This document shows positions 53,602 to 63,165 of a DNA stretch of 64,000 nucleotides, one piece after another (the first letter of the stretch is position 1; every line of letters starts with the position of its first letter). A model generated the notes under the pieces. The model saw only the letters and a program-made list of their open reading frames with translations. It had not been told where the DNA came from and did not search any database. The DNA comes from Microbacterium hydrocarbonoxydans (GTDB taxonomy: Bacteria; Actinomycetota; Actinomycetes; Actinomycetales; Microbacteriaceae): assembly GCF_000956475.1 (NCBI RefSeq), contig NZ_JYJB01000009.1, positions 558,001 to 622,000 on the forward strand, given 5' to 3'. The position numbers and the translations under genes are program-made.

Positions 53602-55412
53602 GCTCGGCCGTCACCGGAACACAGAACGAGGACCGCTCGAACTACACCCGCGAGGAGAGCCAGGAGATCCGCCGTCGCTCTCTGCGCCTTCTCGGTTCGC
53701 TCGTGGGTCCCCTGAAGCGACAGGTCATCCTCGCGGCCGTCGTCCTCGTCGTCTCCACGGCGCTGCAGGTTGCGGGGCCCATCCTCATCAGCATCGGCCT
53801 CGACCGGGCGCTGCCCGAGGTGCTCGAGCACGCGAACTGGATGCCGACGCTGATGGTCGGATTCGTCTACCTCCTCGCGGGCGCCGCGGCGGCCGCGCTC
53901 ATCGCGTGGTATGTCATGATCGCGGCTCGGATCACCCAGGCCGTGCTGCTCGACCTGCGCAAGCGGATCTTCCTGCACACGCAGCGGCTGAGCCTCGAGT
54001 TCCACGAGTCGTACACGTCCGGCCGCATCATCTCGCGCCAGACCAGCGATCTCGACTCGATCCGCGAGCTGCTCGACGGCGGACTGAACAACCTGGTCTC
54101 GGGGGTCCTGTTCGGCGCGTTCACGTTCCTCGCGCTGCTCGTGTGGGACTGGCAGTCCGGAGTCATCCTGGCGCTCGCCGGCATCCCGCTGTTCCTCCTG
54201 ATGCGCTGGTTCTATTTGCGCTCGCAGCTCGTGTATCGCGAGTCGCGCGTGATCAGCGCCAAGGTGATCGTGCAGTTCGTCGAGACGATGACCGGCATCC
54301 GCGCGGTGAAGGCCTTCCGCAAGGAGCCGCGCAACGACGGCTCCTTCCAGAAGGTGGCCGGCGACTACCGCGACATCAACCGCCGCTCCATGCTGCTTTT
54401 CGGGACCTTCGAACCCGGTCTCATGGGCGTGGCGGCCCTCACGCTGGGCCTCGTCGTCCTGTGGGGCGGCATCCGGGTCTCGGCAGGGGCGCTGAGCGTC
54501 GGCGTGCTGCTGTCGGCCGTGCTGTACGTGCGCAACTTCTTCGCGCCCATGCAGGAGATCGCGATGTTCCTGAACTCCTATCAGTCGGCCACGGCCGCGC
54601 TCGAGAAGGTGTCGGGCGTGCTCGAGGAGGTGCCGACGGTTCCCGATCCCGAGAAGCCGGTCGACCTCTGGGAGTCCCGCGGTCACGTCAACTTCGATGA
54701 GGTGACCTTCGGGTACAACGGCGAGAAGACGATCCTGCCGAACTTCTCACTCGACATCCCGGCCGGGCAGACGATCGCGCTGGTCGGCACGACGGGTGCA
54801 GGCAAGTCGACGCTCGCGAAGCTCATCTCGCGCTTCTACGACCCCTCGAAGGGCCGCGTGACGCTCGACGGCGTCGACCTGCGGACACTGCACCCGAAGG
54901 ATCTGCGTCGCGCGATCGTGATGGTCACACAGGAGGCGTACCTGTTCAGCGGCACTGTCGCCGACAACATCGCACTCGGCAAGCCCGACGCCACGCTCGA
55001 CGAGATCAAGGCCGCTGCACGTGCAGTGGGCGCGGACGGGTTCATCGAGTCGCTGCCGGACGGCTACAGCACGGACGTCAACAAGCGCGGCGGCCGGGTG
55101 TCGGCAGGGCAGCGGCAGCTGATCTCCTTCGCCCGGGCGTTCCTCGCCGACCCGTCGGTTCTGATCCTCGACGAGGCGACGGCGTCGCTCGACATCCCCT
55201 CGGAGCGGCTGATCCAGGATGCTCTGCAGACGCTGCTCAAGGGCCGCACCGCGATCATCATCGCGCACCGCCTGTCCACGGTCGCGATCGCGGACCGGGT
55301 GCTGGTCATGGAGCACGGACGGATCATCGAGGACGACGCGCCTGACGCTCTGATCGGCGGCAGCGGCAAGTTCGCGCAGCTGCACGCGGCGTGGCAGGAC
55401 ACGCTGGTCTGA
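53598..55412 (+). CDS. Heterodimeric ABC exporter subunit 2 (catalytic Walker B)
   Basis: 604 residues. Six-helix membrane domain (about 40-340) and nucleotide-binding domain. Walker [12 protein letters not shown] (K403), signature degenerate as VSAGQRQL (SAGQ at 502-505), Walker [12 protein letters not shown] with a normal D525-E526, H-loop IAHRLS. The deviant signature and the Asp of subunit 1 together form the inactive site, so the pair must act as a heterodimer. Start ATG overlaps the previous stop (ATGA). Confidence 0.93.
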   Translation: MSSAVTGTQNEDRSNYTREESQEIRRRSLRLLGSLVGPLKRQVILAAVVLVVSTALQVAGPILISIGLDRALPEVLEHANWMPTLMVGFVYLLAGAAAAALIAWYVMIAARITQAVLLDLRKRIFLHTQRLSLEFHESYTSGRIISRQTSDLDSIRELLDGGLNNLVSGVLFGAFTFLALLVWDWQSGVILALAGIPLFLLMRWFYLRSQLVYRESRVISAKVIVQFVETMTGIRAVKAFRKEPRNDGSFQKVAGDYRDINRRSMLLFGTFEPGLMGVAALTLGLVVLWGGIRVSAGALSVGVLLSAVLYVRNFFAPMQEIAMFLNSYQSATAALEKVSGVLEEVPTVPDPEKPVDLWESRGHVNFDEVTFGYNGEKTILPNFSLDIPAGQTIALVGTTGAGKSTLAKLISRFYDPSKGRVTLDGVDLRTLHPKDLRRAIVMVTQEAYLFSGTVADNIALGKPDATLDEIKAAARAVGADGFIESLPDGYSTDVNKRGGRVSAGQRQLISFARAFLADPSVLILDEATASLDIPSERLIQDALQTLLKGRTAIIIAHRLSTVAIADRVLVMEHGRIIEDDAPDALIGGSGKFAQLHAAWQDTLV

Positions 55413-55518
55413 GTCGTGTGCCGGTGCGGAGCCCTCGGGGTTCCGCACCGGTGCGCGGTCGGCGCGCGGCGCGGGGGAGCGGCGGCTGCGGGAGCGCGCG
55501 AAGCACCGGCAGGCGGCG

Positions 55519-56307
55519 TCAGCGGCGCTTGCGGTTGTTCCACGAAGACAGAGCGGACGCGGCGGCCTCGGCGGCCTTGTCGAGGACTTCTGCTGACCGG
55601 CTCAGCACGTCCTGCGCAGCATCCTGCCAGCCAGGCGCGGATGCGCGCTCGCCTGACTGGACCCGTGCATGGTGCTCCGCGGCGACGAGAGAGCGCTCGA
55701 GTGCGGCGACCGCATCGCGGTAGGCCGAGTACGTGGCGGGCGTCGCGCGGTACTCGGTCTCGCGCCGTGCCTCGACGGCCTGTCCCGCGGCGCGGAGATA
55801 CGCGGCTGTGGCCGGCTGCCGGACGTCGGTCATGGCGGGGTACGCGATCTGCATCGCGGGGTCGGTCTCGTAGCTCATCCAGCGCGCGGTGATCGCGTCG
55901 TGCTCGGCGCGCAACCGGTCGAGGGGACGTGGAGCGGATGCCGACGGCAGAGCTGCGCGAGCGGCGCTGAGCCGCACGCGCTTGGCATGCAGGTCTGCCT
56001 GCGCGGCCCTCAGATCACGCTCCCGCTCACGGAGAATCTGCCTCGCGGCGGCGACGTCATCACCGGTGAGCCGGCGCGCGGAGCGTTCGGCGGCGGCGTG
56101 CGCGGCATCCGCCCTGGCCATCTTGAGGGCGTGACGGCGATCTGATGCGATCTGCCGCGCCACCTTCACATCGTGCCGCGCTGCGTCGAGGGCGAGACGG
56201 CGCCCACCCCTGGAACCGCGCCAGCGGACCGTCGCGAATCCGACCGTACCCGCAGCCAGCGCACCGGGCGCGATCCACCACAGCTGCGTGATCAGCACCG
56301 GGTCCAT
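55519..56307 (-). CDS. Uncharacterised membrane-anchored coiled-coil protein
   Basis: 262 residues; I do not recognise a family. One N-terminal membrane segment (VLITQLWWIAPGALAAGTVGFATV). It is followed by an Ala/Arg-rich, strongly helical region (about 35-135; RQIASDRRHALKMARADAAHAAAERSARRL, QILRERERDLRAAQADLHAKRVRLSAARAAL). A second helical part follows and a basic end (SSWNNRKRR). The protein probably projects a coiled coil into the cytoplasm. Start ATG 56307 is supported by TAGCAT 7 nt upstream (56315-56320). Convergent with the ABC exporter operon; the 106-nt gap shows nothing. Confidence 0.7.
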   Translation of the reverse strand: MDPVLITQLWWIAPGALAAGTVGFATVRWRGSRGGRRLALDAARHDVKVARQIASDRRHALKMARADAAHAAAERSARRLTGDDVAAARQILRERERDLRAAQADLHAKRVRLSAARAALPSASAPRPLDRLRAEHDAITARWMSYETDPAMQIAYPAMTDVRQPATAAYLRAAGQAVEARRETEYRATPATYSAYRDAVAALERSLVAAEHHARVQSGERASAPGWQDAAQDVLSRSAEVLDKAAEAAASALSSWNNRKRR

Positions 56308-56339
56308 ACCGTCGATGCTACCCAGCGTTTGCCGCGTGA

Positions 56340-56398
56340 TCGCGGTGAGTTCCCACTTCTGCGGCCGCAACGCGGGGCGACGGCCGCAGAAGTGGGAA
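56340..56398. repeat. Long palindromic intergenic element
   Basis: Perfect 18-bp arms TTCCCACTTCTGCGGCCG (56350-56367) and its complement (56381-56398), 13-nt loop. TCGCGGTGAG (56340-56349) stands directly before the left arm, the same decamer as in the element at 40029-40108. It may also act as terminator for the GH31 gene. Confidence 0.7.
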
Positions 56399-56418
56399 TC
56401 GGCTGCAGCAGTTCGAGG

Positions 56419-58650
56419 TCACTCCGTCGTCGCGGCGAGATCAGCCGTGTACGTCTGCGCGACGCCGTCGGGCGACGTGACGACGACGGATGCGTCGCCG
56501 CTGCCACCGGGAAACACCCGCAGCGTGAGCCCCTCGTGGTAGTCGTAGTCGGGTCGGTCGGTCTGCGCGCCCCAGGGCAGAACCGTGCCGGGCCGTACGT
56601 AGAGGGGCAGCGAGTCGAAGCCGTGCGTCTCCCGTCGCCAGACGCCACCCGTCACGGTCTCGCCACTGATCAGCGACGTCCATTCGCCCGCGGGCAGGTA
56701 GAACTCCACCTCGCCATCGGCGCTGAAGACCGGGGCGACGAGCAGCGAGGAACCCAGCATGTACTGCCGATCGAGGTAGCCGACCGCCGGGTCTTCGGGG
56801 AACTCCAGGACCATCGGCCGCATCAGGGGAATGCCCGTCTCGACCGCGTCCAGCCCCTGCTGGTACAGGTACGGCATCAGCCGCATCTTCAGGTGGGTGA
56901 AGCGACGGGTCACCTCCACGGCTTCCTCGTCGAATGCCCACGGCACCCGATACGAGCTCGATCCGTGGAAGCGCGAGTGCGAGCTGAGGAGCCCGAATGC
57001 CGTCCAGCGCTTGTACACCCCGGCATCCGGTGTGCCCTCGAATCCGCCGATGTCGTGACTCCAGAAGGCGAAGCCGCTCAGCGCGAGCGAGAGCCCCCCG
57101 CGCAGCGTCTCGGCCATCGAGACGTATGTCGATGTCGAGTCGCCGCCCCAGTGCACGGGCATGCTCTGACCGCCGGCCGTCGCCGACCGCGCGAACAGCA
57201 CGGCCTCACCCTCGCCCCTCGCGTCCACGAGAACCTCGTGGACGGCCCGGTTGTACAGCTGCGTGTAGAGGTTGTGCATGCGCTCGGGGTCGCTGCCGTC
57301 GGCCCACTCGACGTCGGTGGGGATGCGCTCGCCGAAGTCGGTCTTGAAGCAGTCGACGCCCTGATCCACCAGCGCGCGAAGCTTCGACTGGTACCACGCC
57401 GTGGCGTCGGGGTTGGTGAAGTCGACCAGGCCCATGCCGGACTGCCACTGGTCCCACTGCCACACAGAGCCGTCGGGGCGCGTCACGAGATAGCCGAGGT
57501 CGGCCCCCTCACGGAACAGCGCCGAGCGCTGTGCGATGTACGGATTGATCCACACGCACACGCGCAGATCCTTGTCGTGCAGGCGGGCGAGCATGCCGTC
57601 GGGATCGGGGAAGACGCGCGAATCCCACTCGAAGTCGCTCCAGTTGAACTCGCGCATCCAGAAGCAGTCGAAGTGGAACACAGACACCGGCAGCTCGCGG
57701 GCGGCCATCTCGTCGATGAACGAGTTCACGGTCTGCTCGTCGTAGTCGGTCGTGAAGCTCGTCGACAGCCACAGGCCGTACGACCAGGCCGGCACCACAG
57801 GCGGGCGTCCCGTGAGTGCGGTGTAGCGGCGCAGCACGTCCTTCGGCGAGGGGCCGGCGATCACGAAGTACTCGAGGACTTCACCCGTGACCGAGAACTG
57901 CACGCGTTCCACGGCCTCCGAGCCGATCTCGTACGACACGTGCCCCGGGTCGTTCACGAGGACGCCGTAGCCGCGGCTCGACACGTGGAAAGGCACGCTC
58001 TTGTATGCCTGCTCGCTCGAGGTGCCGCCGTCGGCGTTCCAGATCTCGACGGTCTGGCCGTTCTTCACCAGAGGGCCGAACCGCTCGCCGAGGCCGTAGA
58101 CGAGCTCGCCGACGGCCAGCTCGAGCTGCTCGTGCACATAGGTGGAGGCGGCGGGGATGCCGGCGTCGTACTGCGTGTTGCCCACGATGCCCGCGTCGAC
58201 CGCTGCGTCGGATGCGAGGCGCACGTAGCCCTGAGAGCGCGGCCCGCTGCCGGTCACACGCCGCCCGCCGACCTCGAACGACAGGTTCCACGGTGCACCC
58301 GGTGCGATCTGGGCGACGAGCGAGCCGGCATCCAGAGTCCCGCCCGCATCCGACAGTGAGACGGATGCCGCGCCCGATCCGGCACCGGGCAGATCGAAGC
58401 CGCCGTGCCACGCGCGCCCCTCGTGGTGCGCGATGCGCACGCGGATCACGCCCTCGGCGGGGGAGGAGAGCGTCGTCGTCAGCACCGCCCGGTTGAGAGT
58501 GTCTCCGCGCGACGCGATCACCTTGGTCGGGGCGGTGATGACCAGGCCGTCCCCGTCCTGCGTCGTCGTGCGGTCGATGTCGTACGCCTCTTGCGCGTAC
58601 AGGGCGTCGACTCCGGGGCGGAGCTGCCAGAAACCATCGGTGAACTTCAT
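56419..58650 (-). CDS. Glycoside hydrolase family 31, alpha-xylosidase-like
   Basis: 743 residues, close to YicI (772) in length and layout: N-terminal beta-sandwich, TIM barrel, C-terminal beta domains. Nucleophile Asp438 in CFKTDFGERIPTD and acid/base Asp504 in HWGGDSTSTY. The KTDFGE form and CFWMREFNWSDFEWD are those of alpha-xylosidases rather than alpha-glucosidases. No signal peptide, so it cleaves imported oligosaccharides (for example isoprimeverose or xyloglucan fragments; inference). ATG 58650 overlaps the permease stop (TAATG). Last gene of the LacI-controlled operon. Confidence 0.9.
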   Translation of the reverse strand: MKFTDGFWQLRPGVDALYAQEAYDIDRTTTQDGDGLVITAPTKVIASRGDTLNRAVLTTTLSSPAEGVIRVRIAHHEGRAWHGGFDLPGAGSGAASVSLSDAGGTLDAGSLVAQIAPGAPWNLSFEVGGRRVTGSGPRSQGYVRLASDAAVDAGIVGNTQYDAGIPAASTYVHEQLELAVGELVYGLGERFGPLVKNGQTVEIWNADGGTSSEQAYKSVPFHVSSRGYGVLVNDPGHVSYEIGSEAVERVQFSVTGEVLEYFVIAGPSPKDVLRRYTALTGRPPVVPAWSYGLWLSTSFTTDYDEQTVNSFIDEMAARELPVSVFHFDCFWMREFNWSDFEWDSRVFPDPDGMLARLHDKDLRVCVWINPYIAQRSALFREGADLGYLVTRPDGSVWQWDQWQSGMGLVDFTNPDATAWYQSKLRALVDQGVDCFKTDFGERIPTDVEWADGSDPERMHNLYTQLYNRAVHEVLVDARGEGEAVLFARSATAGGQSMPVHWGGDSTSTYVSMAETLRGGLSLALSGFAFWSHDIGGFEGTPDAGVYKRWTAFGLLSSHSRFHGSSSYRVPWAFDEEAVEVTRRFTHLKMRLMPYLYQQGLDAVETGIPLMRPMVLEFPEDPAVGYLDRQYMLGSSLLVAPVFSADGEVEFYLPAGEWTSLISGETVTGGVWRRETHGFDSLPLYVRPGTVLPWGAQTDRPDYDYHEGLTLRVFPGGSGDASVVVTSPDGVAQTYTADLAATTE

Positions 58651-59531
58651 TACTTGACTGCTCCTGCGGTGATGCCGCGCGTGAGGGTGCGCTGGAAGAT
58701 GAGGAAGAAGATGAGCGTCGGGATGATGCCCAGCAGAGCCGACGCGCTCGTCGTCGTGACGTCCATCAGACGGTCGCCCTGCAGCACGCTGATGGCGACG
58801 GGCACGGTCTGGTTGTCGTTCGACGCGAGGAACGTCAGGGGGATGAGGAACTCGTTCCACGTCCAGATGAAGAAGAAGATGAGCAGCACCGACAGGGTCG
58901 GGCGGCTGATCGGGAAGACGACCCGCCAGAGGATCTGCCAGCGGCTCGCCCCGTCGAGGGACGCAGCCTCGAGCACCTCCTTGGGGAAGGTGCCGTACAC
59001 GCTCGAGAGCAGGTACGTGCCGAACGCGGCCTGGATCACGGTGAAGATGATGATCACCGAGAGCACGTTGTCGTACAGACCCACCGACTTGAACATGTAG
59101 TACAGCGGGTACAGCAGCGCCTCCTGCGGCAGCAGGTTCGCGAGCAGGAACAGCAGCACGATCCAGGTGCGCCCGCGCACGCGCCCGATGCCGATCGCGA
59201 AGGCGTTGAGCATCGAGATGCCCACGGCGAGCACCGCGACCGCACCGGAGATGAGGATCGAGTTCCACACCTTCTGCGGGAAGTTCACCCGCTCCCAGAA
59301 CTTGACGATGCCGGTGAAGTCGAGCTCGTGGGGCAGAGCGAGCGGGCCGGAGGTCGCATAGTCGGTCGGCGACTTGAACGAGTTCACGATCACGAGATAG
59401 AAGGGCGCGATGACCAGCACGGCGCCGATCACGACGAGGGCGAGCATGAGCCAGTCGATGCCGCGCTTCTTGGTCATGCCGCCGCGGGCCTTCGCCGCCT
59501 TGCCGGTGACGATCAGAGTGGTGGCGCTCAT
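58650..59531 (-). CDS. Carbohydrate ABC transporter permease, MalG type
   Basis: 293 residues, six helices after the cytoplasmic N-terminus (KKRGIDWLMLALVVIGAVLVIAPFYLVIVNSFK). EAA loop FPKEVLEAASLDGASRWQILWRVVFPI at about 205-231. Start and stop overlap the neighbouring genes by one base each, so translation is coupled throughout. No ATPase gene in the operon. Confidence 0.92.
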   Translation of the reverse strand: MSATTLIVTGKAAKARGGMTKKRGIDWLMLALVVIGAVLVIAPFYLVIVNSFKSPTDYATSGPLALPHELDFTGIVKFWERVNFPQKVWNSILISGAVAVLAVGISMLNAFAIGIGRVRGRTWIVLLFLLANLLPQEALLYPLYYMFKSVGLYDNVLSVIIIFTVIQAAFGTYLLSSVYGTFPKEVLEAASLDGASRWQILWRVVFPISRPTLSVLLIFFFIWTWNEFLIPLTFLASNDNQTVPVAISVLQGDRLMDVTTTSASALLGIIPTLIFFLIFQRTLTRGITAGAVK

Positions 59532-60493
59532 CACAGACCAGCCCTTTCCTTGCGTTCGATCGAGTTCTGCACGCGGATGAACACGATCGACACGATGACC
59601 ACGACGATCGTGAGCACGGTGGCGATGGTGGCGCCGTAGCCGACGTTCCGCTTGGTGAAGAACTCCTGGTACGCGTAGAACGCGGGAACCAGGGTGGAAC
59701 CTGCGGGGCCGCCGCGGGTGATGATGTAGACCGGGCCGAACACCTTGAGGGCGGCGATCGTGCAGGTGAGGGTGACCACGAAGATCTCCGGGCGGATGAT
59801 GCTCATCGTGATCGCCGAGAAGCGCTGGAACCAGTTGGCGCCGTCGAGCTCGGCCGCCTCGTAGAGCTCGGGGTCGACGCGCTGCAGAGCGGCCATGAAC
59901 ACCACGACCGGGTAGCCGAGCTGCACCCACACCATGACGACCATCAGCACGACGAGAGCGGAGGGCATCTGGCCCAGCCAGTCGTAGGCCGGCATCCCGA
60001 ACCAGCTGAGGATCTGGTTGAGCGCGCCGTCCTTGCCGGGCCGCACGATCCAGCCGATCACGATGCCGGCGACGGCGATCGGGAGGATCTGCGGGAGGTA
60101 ATAGGTGGCGCGCAGGAAGCTGCCGACCTTGCCCCCGAATTTGCGGCCGATCACATCGAAGAGGAGAGCGGCGACGATGAGGCCCACGATGGTGGGCACG
60201 ACGACCATGGCGATGATCATCCACACGGAGTTCTGGAACGACGTCCAGAAGTCCTCGTCGGTGAACAGCTTCTGCCAGTTCTCCAGGCCGATGAACTCAG
60301 GGGTGCGCACGCCCTTCCACTTGGTGAACGTGAGGTACGCGTTCCAGATGAGGGGGACGATCACGACGATCAGCAGCAGGGCGAAACCGGGGAGGAGGTA
60401 GAACCAGTAGGCTCCGGTTCCGCCTCGGCGCTGCGGGATGAGCGGCTGTTCGGGCGGCAGCGCGGTGCGGCCCGATCGTGTTGCGGTTGACAT
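59531..60493 (-). CDS. Carbohydrate ABC transporter permease, MalF type
   Basis: 320 residues. Hydrophobic segments from GAYWFYLLPGFALLLIVVIVPLIWNAYLTFTKW onward; EAA loop VDPELYEAAELDGANWFQRFSAITM near residue 225. ATG 60493 begins after a 59-nt gap containing a perfect hairpin that separates it from the binding-protein gene. Its TGA overlaps the next ATG (TGATG). Confidence 0.92.
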   Translation of the reverse strand: MSTATRSGRTALPPEQPLIPQRRGGTGAYWFYLLPGFALLLIVVIVPLIWNAYLTFTKWKGVRTPEFIGLENWQKLFTDEDFWTSFQNSVWMIIAMVVVPTIVGLIVAALLFDVIGRKFGGKVGSFLRATYYLPQILPIAVAGIVIGWIVRPGKDGALNQILSWFGMPAYDWLGQMPSALVVLMVVMVWVQLGYPVVVFMAALQRVDPELYEAAELDGANWFQRFSAITMSIIRPEIFVVTLTCTIAALKVFGPVYIITRGGPAGSTLVPAFYAYQEFFTKRNVGYGATIATVLTIVVVIVSIVFIRVQNSIERKERAGL

Positions 60494-60514
60494 TTTCACG
60501 CTCCAGGAGGGGGA

Positions 60515-60542
60515 GGGGCGGCATCCGTGCGGATGCCGCCCC
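60515..60542 (-). other. Intercistronic hairpin between binding protein and permease
   Basis: Perfect 13-bp stem GGGGCGGCATCCG / CGGATGCCGCCCC with a 2-nt loop, without a T tract. Placed as in the operon at 14014-17166, it probably raises the amount of binding protein over permeases. Confidence 0.7.
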
Positions 60543-60552
60543 GGTGGGCGGG

Positions 60553-61860
60553 TCAGCGGAAGTCCGCGGTTCCCTCGTCGTAGGCCTTGCCGAGGTTCTC
60601 GTCCGTGGTCTCGACGTCCTGGCTGCCGGTGATGAGACCCTGCAGCTCCTGCACGATCACGTCGTAGAAGCCCGGTGCGGGCCAGTCGGGGTAGAACGAC
60701 AGGCCGTCCTGGTCGAGGATGCCGTTGAACGTCTCGATCAGCTCGGAGCTCTTGGGATCGGTGATGTCGGCCGGGTCGGCCGCGACAGGGAGGCCGCCGT
60801 TGTTGCCGATGATGGCCTGGATCTCGGGGCGCATCGTGATGTCGATGAACTTGTAGGCGAGTTCCTTGTTCGCGGCGTTCTCGGGCACGACCCACAGGTT
60901 GCCGGAGGAGCCGAGCGAGAGGTCGGCGCCGGGGAACGCGGTCATGGTCCAGTCGAAGCCGGTGGCCTCGTTCACGAAGCGGCCGTACCACCATGAACCG
61001 GAGACGAAGATGGGCGAGGAGCCGTTGATGAACGAGACTCCCGCATCCTCGGCCTTGATCGACGAGACGTCGGAGGCGATGTAGCCCTTGTCGACGTACT
61101 CCTTGAGGGTTTCGGAGGCCGCGGTGATCTCGGGGCCCTGCCAGTCGACGGGATCCTTGTACAGCTGGTAGTCGTCGACGAAGCCGCGGTCGCCCTTCAT
61201 CAGGGCGAGCTGGTACCAGAGCTGGCCGAGCGGGTACTCGGCGCCGGCCTCGGCCAGCGGCGTGATGCCCTTGGCCACGAACGCGTCGAGGACGTCGACG
61301 AACTCGTCGTAGGTGGTGGGGATCGCCAGCCCCGCCGCCGCGAACGCGTCCTTGTTGTAGTAGACGCCGACGAACTCGCCGTAGTTCGGGACGCCGTACC
61401 AGGCGTCGCCGCCCATCACGCCGTCTTCGGAGTACTTGGCAGTCGTCTGGAGCGAGGGGGCGAGCTTGTCGGCCCATCCGTACTCGTCGACGGCGTCGGA
61501 GATGTCGCTGATCAGGCCGGTCGAGGCGAGGAAGCCCGCCGTCGCGTTGCCCTTGTTGAATTCCATGAGGTCGGGAGCGGCATCCGTGTCGAGCACCTGG
61601 CTCGCGGTCTTCTGGATCTGCTCGAAGGATTTCTCCTCGAACTCGACCTTGGCGCCGGTCTCCTCTTCGAAGATCTTGATGGCCTCGGCCCAGGCCTTGC
61701 CCATCGCGCTGTCTTCGCTCTCGTAGTGCCAGAGCTTGAGGGTCTGGCCGTCGCCGCCCTCGTCGGAGCCGCCGGGCGTGCAGCCGGCCAGGGCGAGCCC
61801 TGTCGCGGTGAGCGCGGCCAGCGCGGCGAGCGTCTTCATCCTGCGGGTGTTGCGTGCCAT
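60553..61860 (-). CDS. ABC sugar transporter substrate-binding lipoprotein
   Basis: 435 residues. Lipoprotein signal with lipobox LALAGC (Cys27), then KLWHYESEDSAMGKAWAEAIKIFEEETGAKVEFEEKSFEQIQKTA, typical for family 1 solute-binding proteins. Linked to a GH31 alpha-xylosidase-like enzyme, it likely binds an alpha-linked oligosaccharide. ATG 61860 is 8 nt after AAGGAG; a GTG at 61869 would overlap this site. A LacI-type operator lies about 75 nt upstream. Confidence 0.93.
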   Translation of the reverse strand: MARNTRRMKTLAALAALTATGLALAGCTPGGSDEGGDGQTLKLWHYESEDSAMGKAWAEAIKIFEEETGAKVEFEEKSFEQIQKTASQVLDTDAAPDLMEFNKGNATAGFLASTGLISDISDAVDEYGWADKLAPSLQTTAKYSEDGVMGGDAWYGVPNYGEFVGVYYNKDAFAAAGLAIPTTYDEFVDVLDAFVAKGITPLAEAGAEYPLGQLWYQLALMKGDRGFVDDYQLYKDPVDWQGPEITAASETLKEYVDKGYIASDVSSIKAEDAGVSFINGSSPIFVSGSWWYGRFVNEATGFDWTMTAFPGADLSLGSSGNLWVVPENAANKELAYKFIDITMRPEIQAIIGNNGGLPVAADPADITDPKSSELIETFNGILDQDGLSFYPDWPAPGFYDVIVQELQGLITGSQDVETTDENLGKAYDEGTADFR

Positions 61861-61934
61861 CGTCGGCACTCCTTTCTCGGTGGCCCTTGAGGCCGGACAC
61901 TGCGTTGTGGTTCGGGTTTTCAGTTGGTCGATAT

Positions 61935-61955
61935 CGTCGAAGCGTTTCGATAACG
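61935..61955. promoter_or_regulatory. LacI-type operator upstream of the GH31 transport operon
   Basis: Contains TCGAAGCGTTTCGATAAC (61937-61954), a near-palindrome of the LacI class (CGAAnCGnTTCG). The same sequence with CGCTTCG is found in front of the lacI-type gene itself (63022-63042). Confidence 0.7.
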
Positions 61956-61981
61956 GGCGACGAAGCAGGCGTGGCGGGCGG

Positions 61982-62992
61982 CTACCCCGGGGGAGCGATC
62001 GAGCCCGCGGAGCGGTATTCGGGTGGCAGGAGGTGGATGCCGGTCGTCGACTCTCCGTCCTCGAGTCGCCGGACGGCGAGCTCGACGGCGAGTTCGCACG
62101 ACTGCTGCGGGATCAGCGGGATCGTGTCGACCGGTACGGAGAGCGTCGAGGTGTCGAATGACGCGGCCGCCGAGACGACGGACACATCGCGGCCCACCCG
62201 CAGTCCCCGGTCGGCGAAGACCGAGAGGAGCGCTTCGTGCACATCGTCGACGGAGTGCACGATGAACGCGCGGTGACCATGGTCGAGAGCGGATGCCGCG
62301 GCCTCCCTGACTGCGACGGCATCGGTGGCCGAGGCGCCAGTGGTGACCCAGTCGATCGAGACTCCGCGTTCGAGGGCTCGGTCCTCGACGCCGTGCAGGA
62401 GACGACGGGGGAAGTTCGACTTGCGATACGCGACCTCGGTCTGGCCGAGCAGCGTGAGGCGCTCGTGTCCGGCATCGGCGAGACGGTCGACCGCGATGCG
62501 CCCTGCCGCGTCGAAGTCGAGGTCGACGCAGGTGAGCCCGTGCGCATCGTCGGGGATCCCGATGAAGATCGTCGGGGTGCGTATCGAGCGCGCGATCGCG
62601 GCGCGCTCATCGTCGGGGGCGACGTCGAGTACGAGGATGGCGTCGACGAGGTTGCTTGCGGTGACCCTGTTCATGCCCTCGGAGGTCTGCTCGTCGGTGA
62701 GCAGGAGGATGTCGTAGCCGCGCCGGCGAGCAGCGACGGCGGTGGCGAGGACGAAAGCCATGTGGGTCGGCGCATGCGTGTCTGCGCGCAGCGGCTCGGT
62801 GAGGGCGAAGATATGTGTGCGGCGGCCCGCCAGCATCCGAGCTCCGGCGTCGGGCTGGTACCCGAGGGTCAGCGCGGCCTCTTCGATGCGGCGGCGGGTC
62901 TTCTCGGAGATCGGGCGCTTGCCGCTGAGTGCGTAAGACACGGTGCTGATCGACACGCCCGCGGCCTGCGCCACTTCGTGGATCGTCGTCAT
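61982..62992 (-). CDS. LacI-family transcriptional regulator
   Basis: 336 residues. N-terminal HTH MTTIHEVAQAAGVSISTVSYALSGKRPISEKTRRRIEEAALTLGYQPDAGARML (residues 1-54) with the usual hinge, then a periplasmic-binding-protein-like effector domain. Two matching operators, one before this gene and one before the binding-protein gene, indicate autoregulation and control of the GH31/ABC operon, with a sugar released from the substrate as probable inducer. Confidence 0.92.
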   Translation of the reverse strand: MTTIHEVAQAAGVSISTVSYALSGKRPISEKTRRRIEEAALTLGYQPDAGARMLAGRRTHIFALTEPLRADTHAPTHMAFVLATAVAARRRGYDILLLTDEQTSEGMNRVTASNLVDAILVLDVAPDDERAAIARSIRTPTIFIGIPDDAHGLTCVDLDFDAAGRIAVDRLADAGHERLTLLGQTEVAYRKSNFPRRLLHGVEDRALERGVSIDWVTTGASATDAVAVREAAASALDHGHRAFIVHSVDDVHEALLSVFADRGLRVGRDVSVVSAAASFDTSTLSVPVDTIPLIPQQSCELAVELAVRRLEDGESTTGIHLLPPEYRSAGSIAPPG

Positions 62993-63021
62993 CGTGACTC
63001 CGTCGTCGCTCGTCTGGTGAT

Positions 63022-63042
63022 CGTCGAAGCGCTTCGCTAACG
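63022..63042. promoter_or_regulatory. LacI-type operator upstream of the regulator gene
   Basis: Core CGAAGCGCTTCG (63025-63036) is a perfect 12-bp palindrome, 30 nt upstream of the regulator start, followed by CTAACG as in the second operator. Confidence 0.7.
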
Positions 63043-63165
63043 CTTCCTCAGCGATGATAGGGCGGCGGCACCACCGCGCGCAAGCTTTTTGTGGTTGAAG
63101 CCAACAAATCTCGCGGGGTGGGGCTCGAGAGCGCCGGCGAAGGGCGCGCGAAAAGGGGGCGACGA

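Noticed and set aside
63075..63110. AT-richer stretch with AAGCTTTTTGTGG near the LacI gene as possible terminator or promoter
   Set aside because: No inverted repeat before the T run on the forward strand and no paired promoter boxes I would defend.
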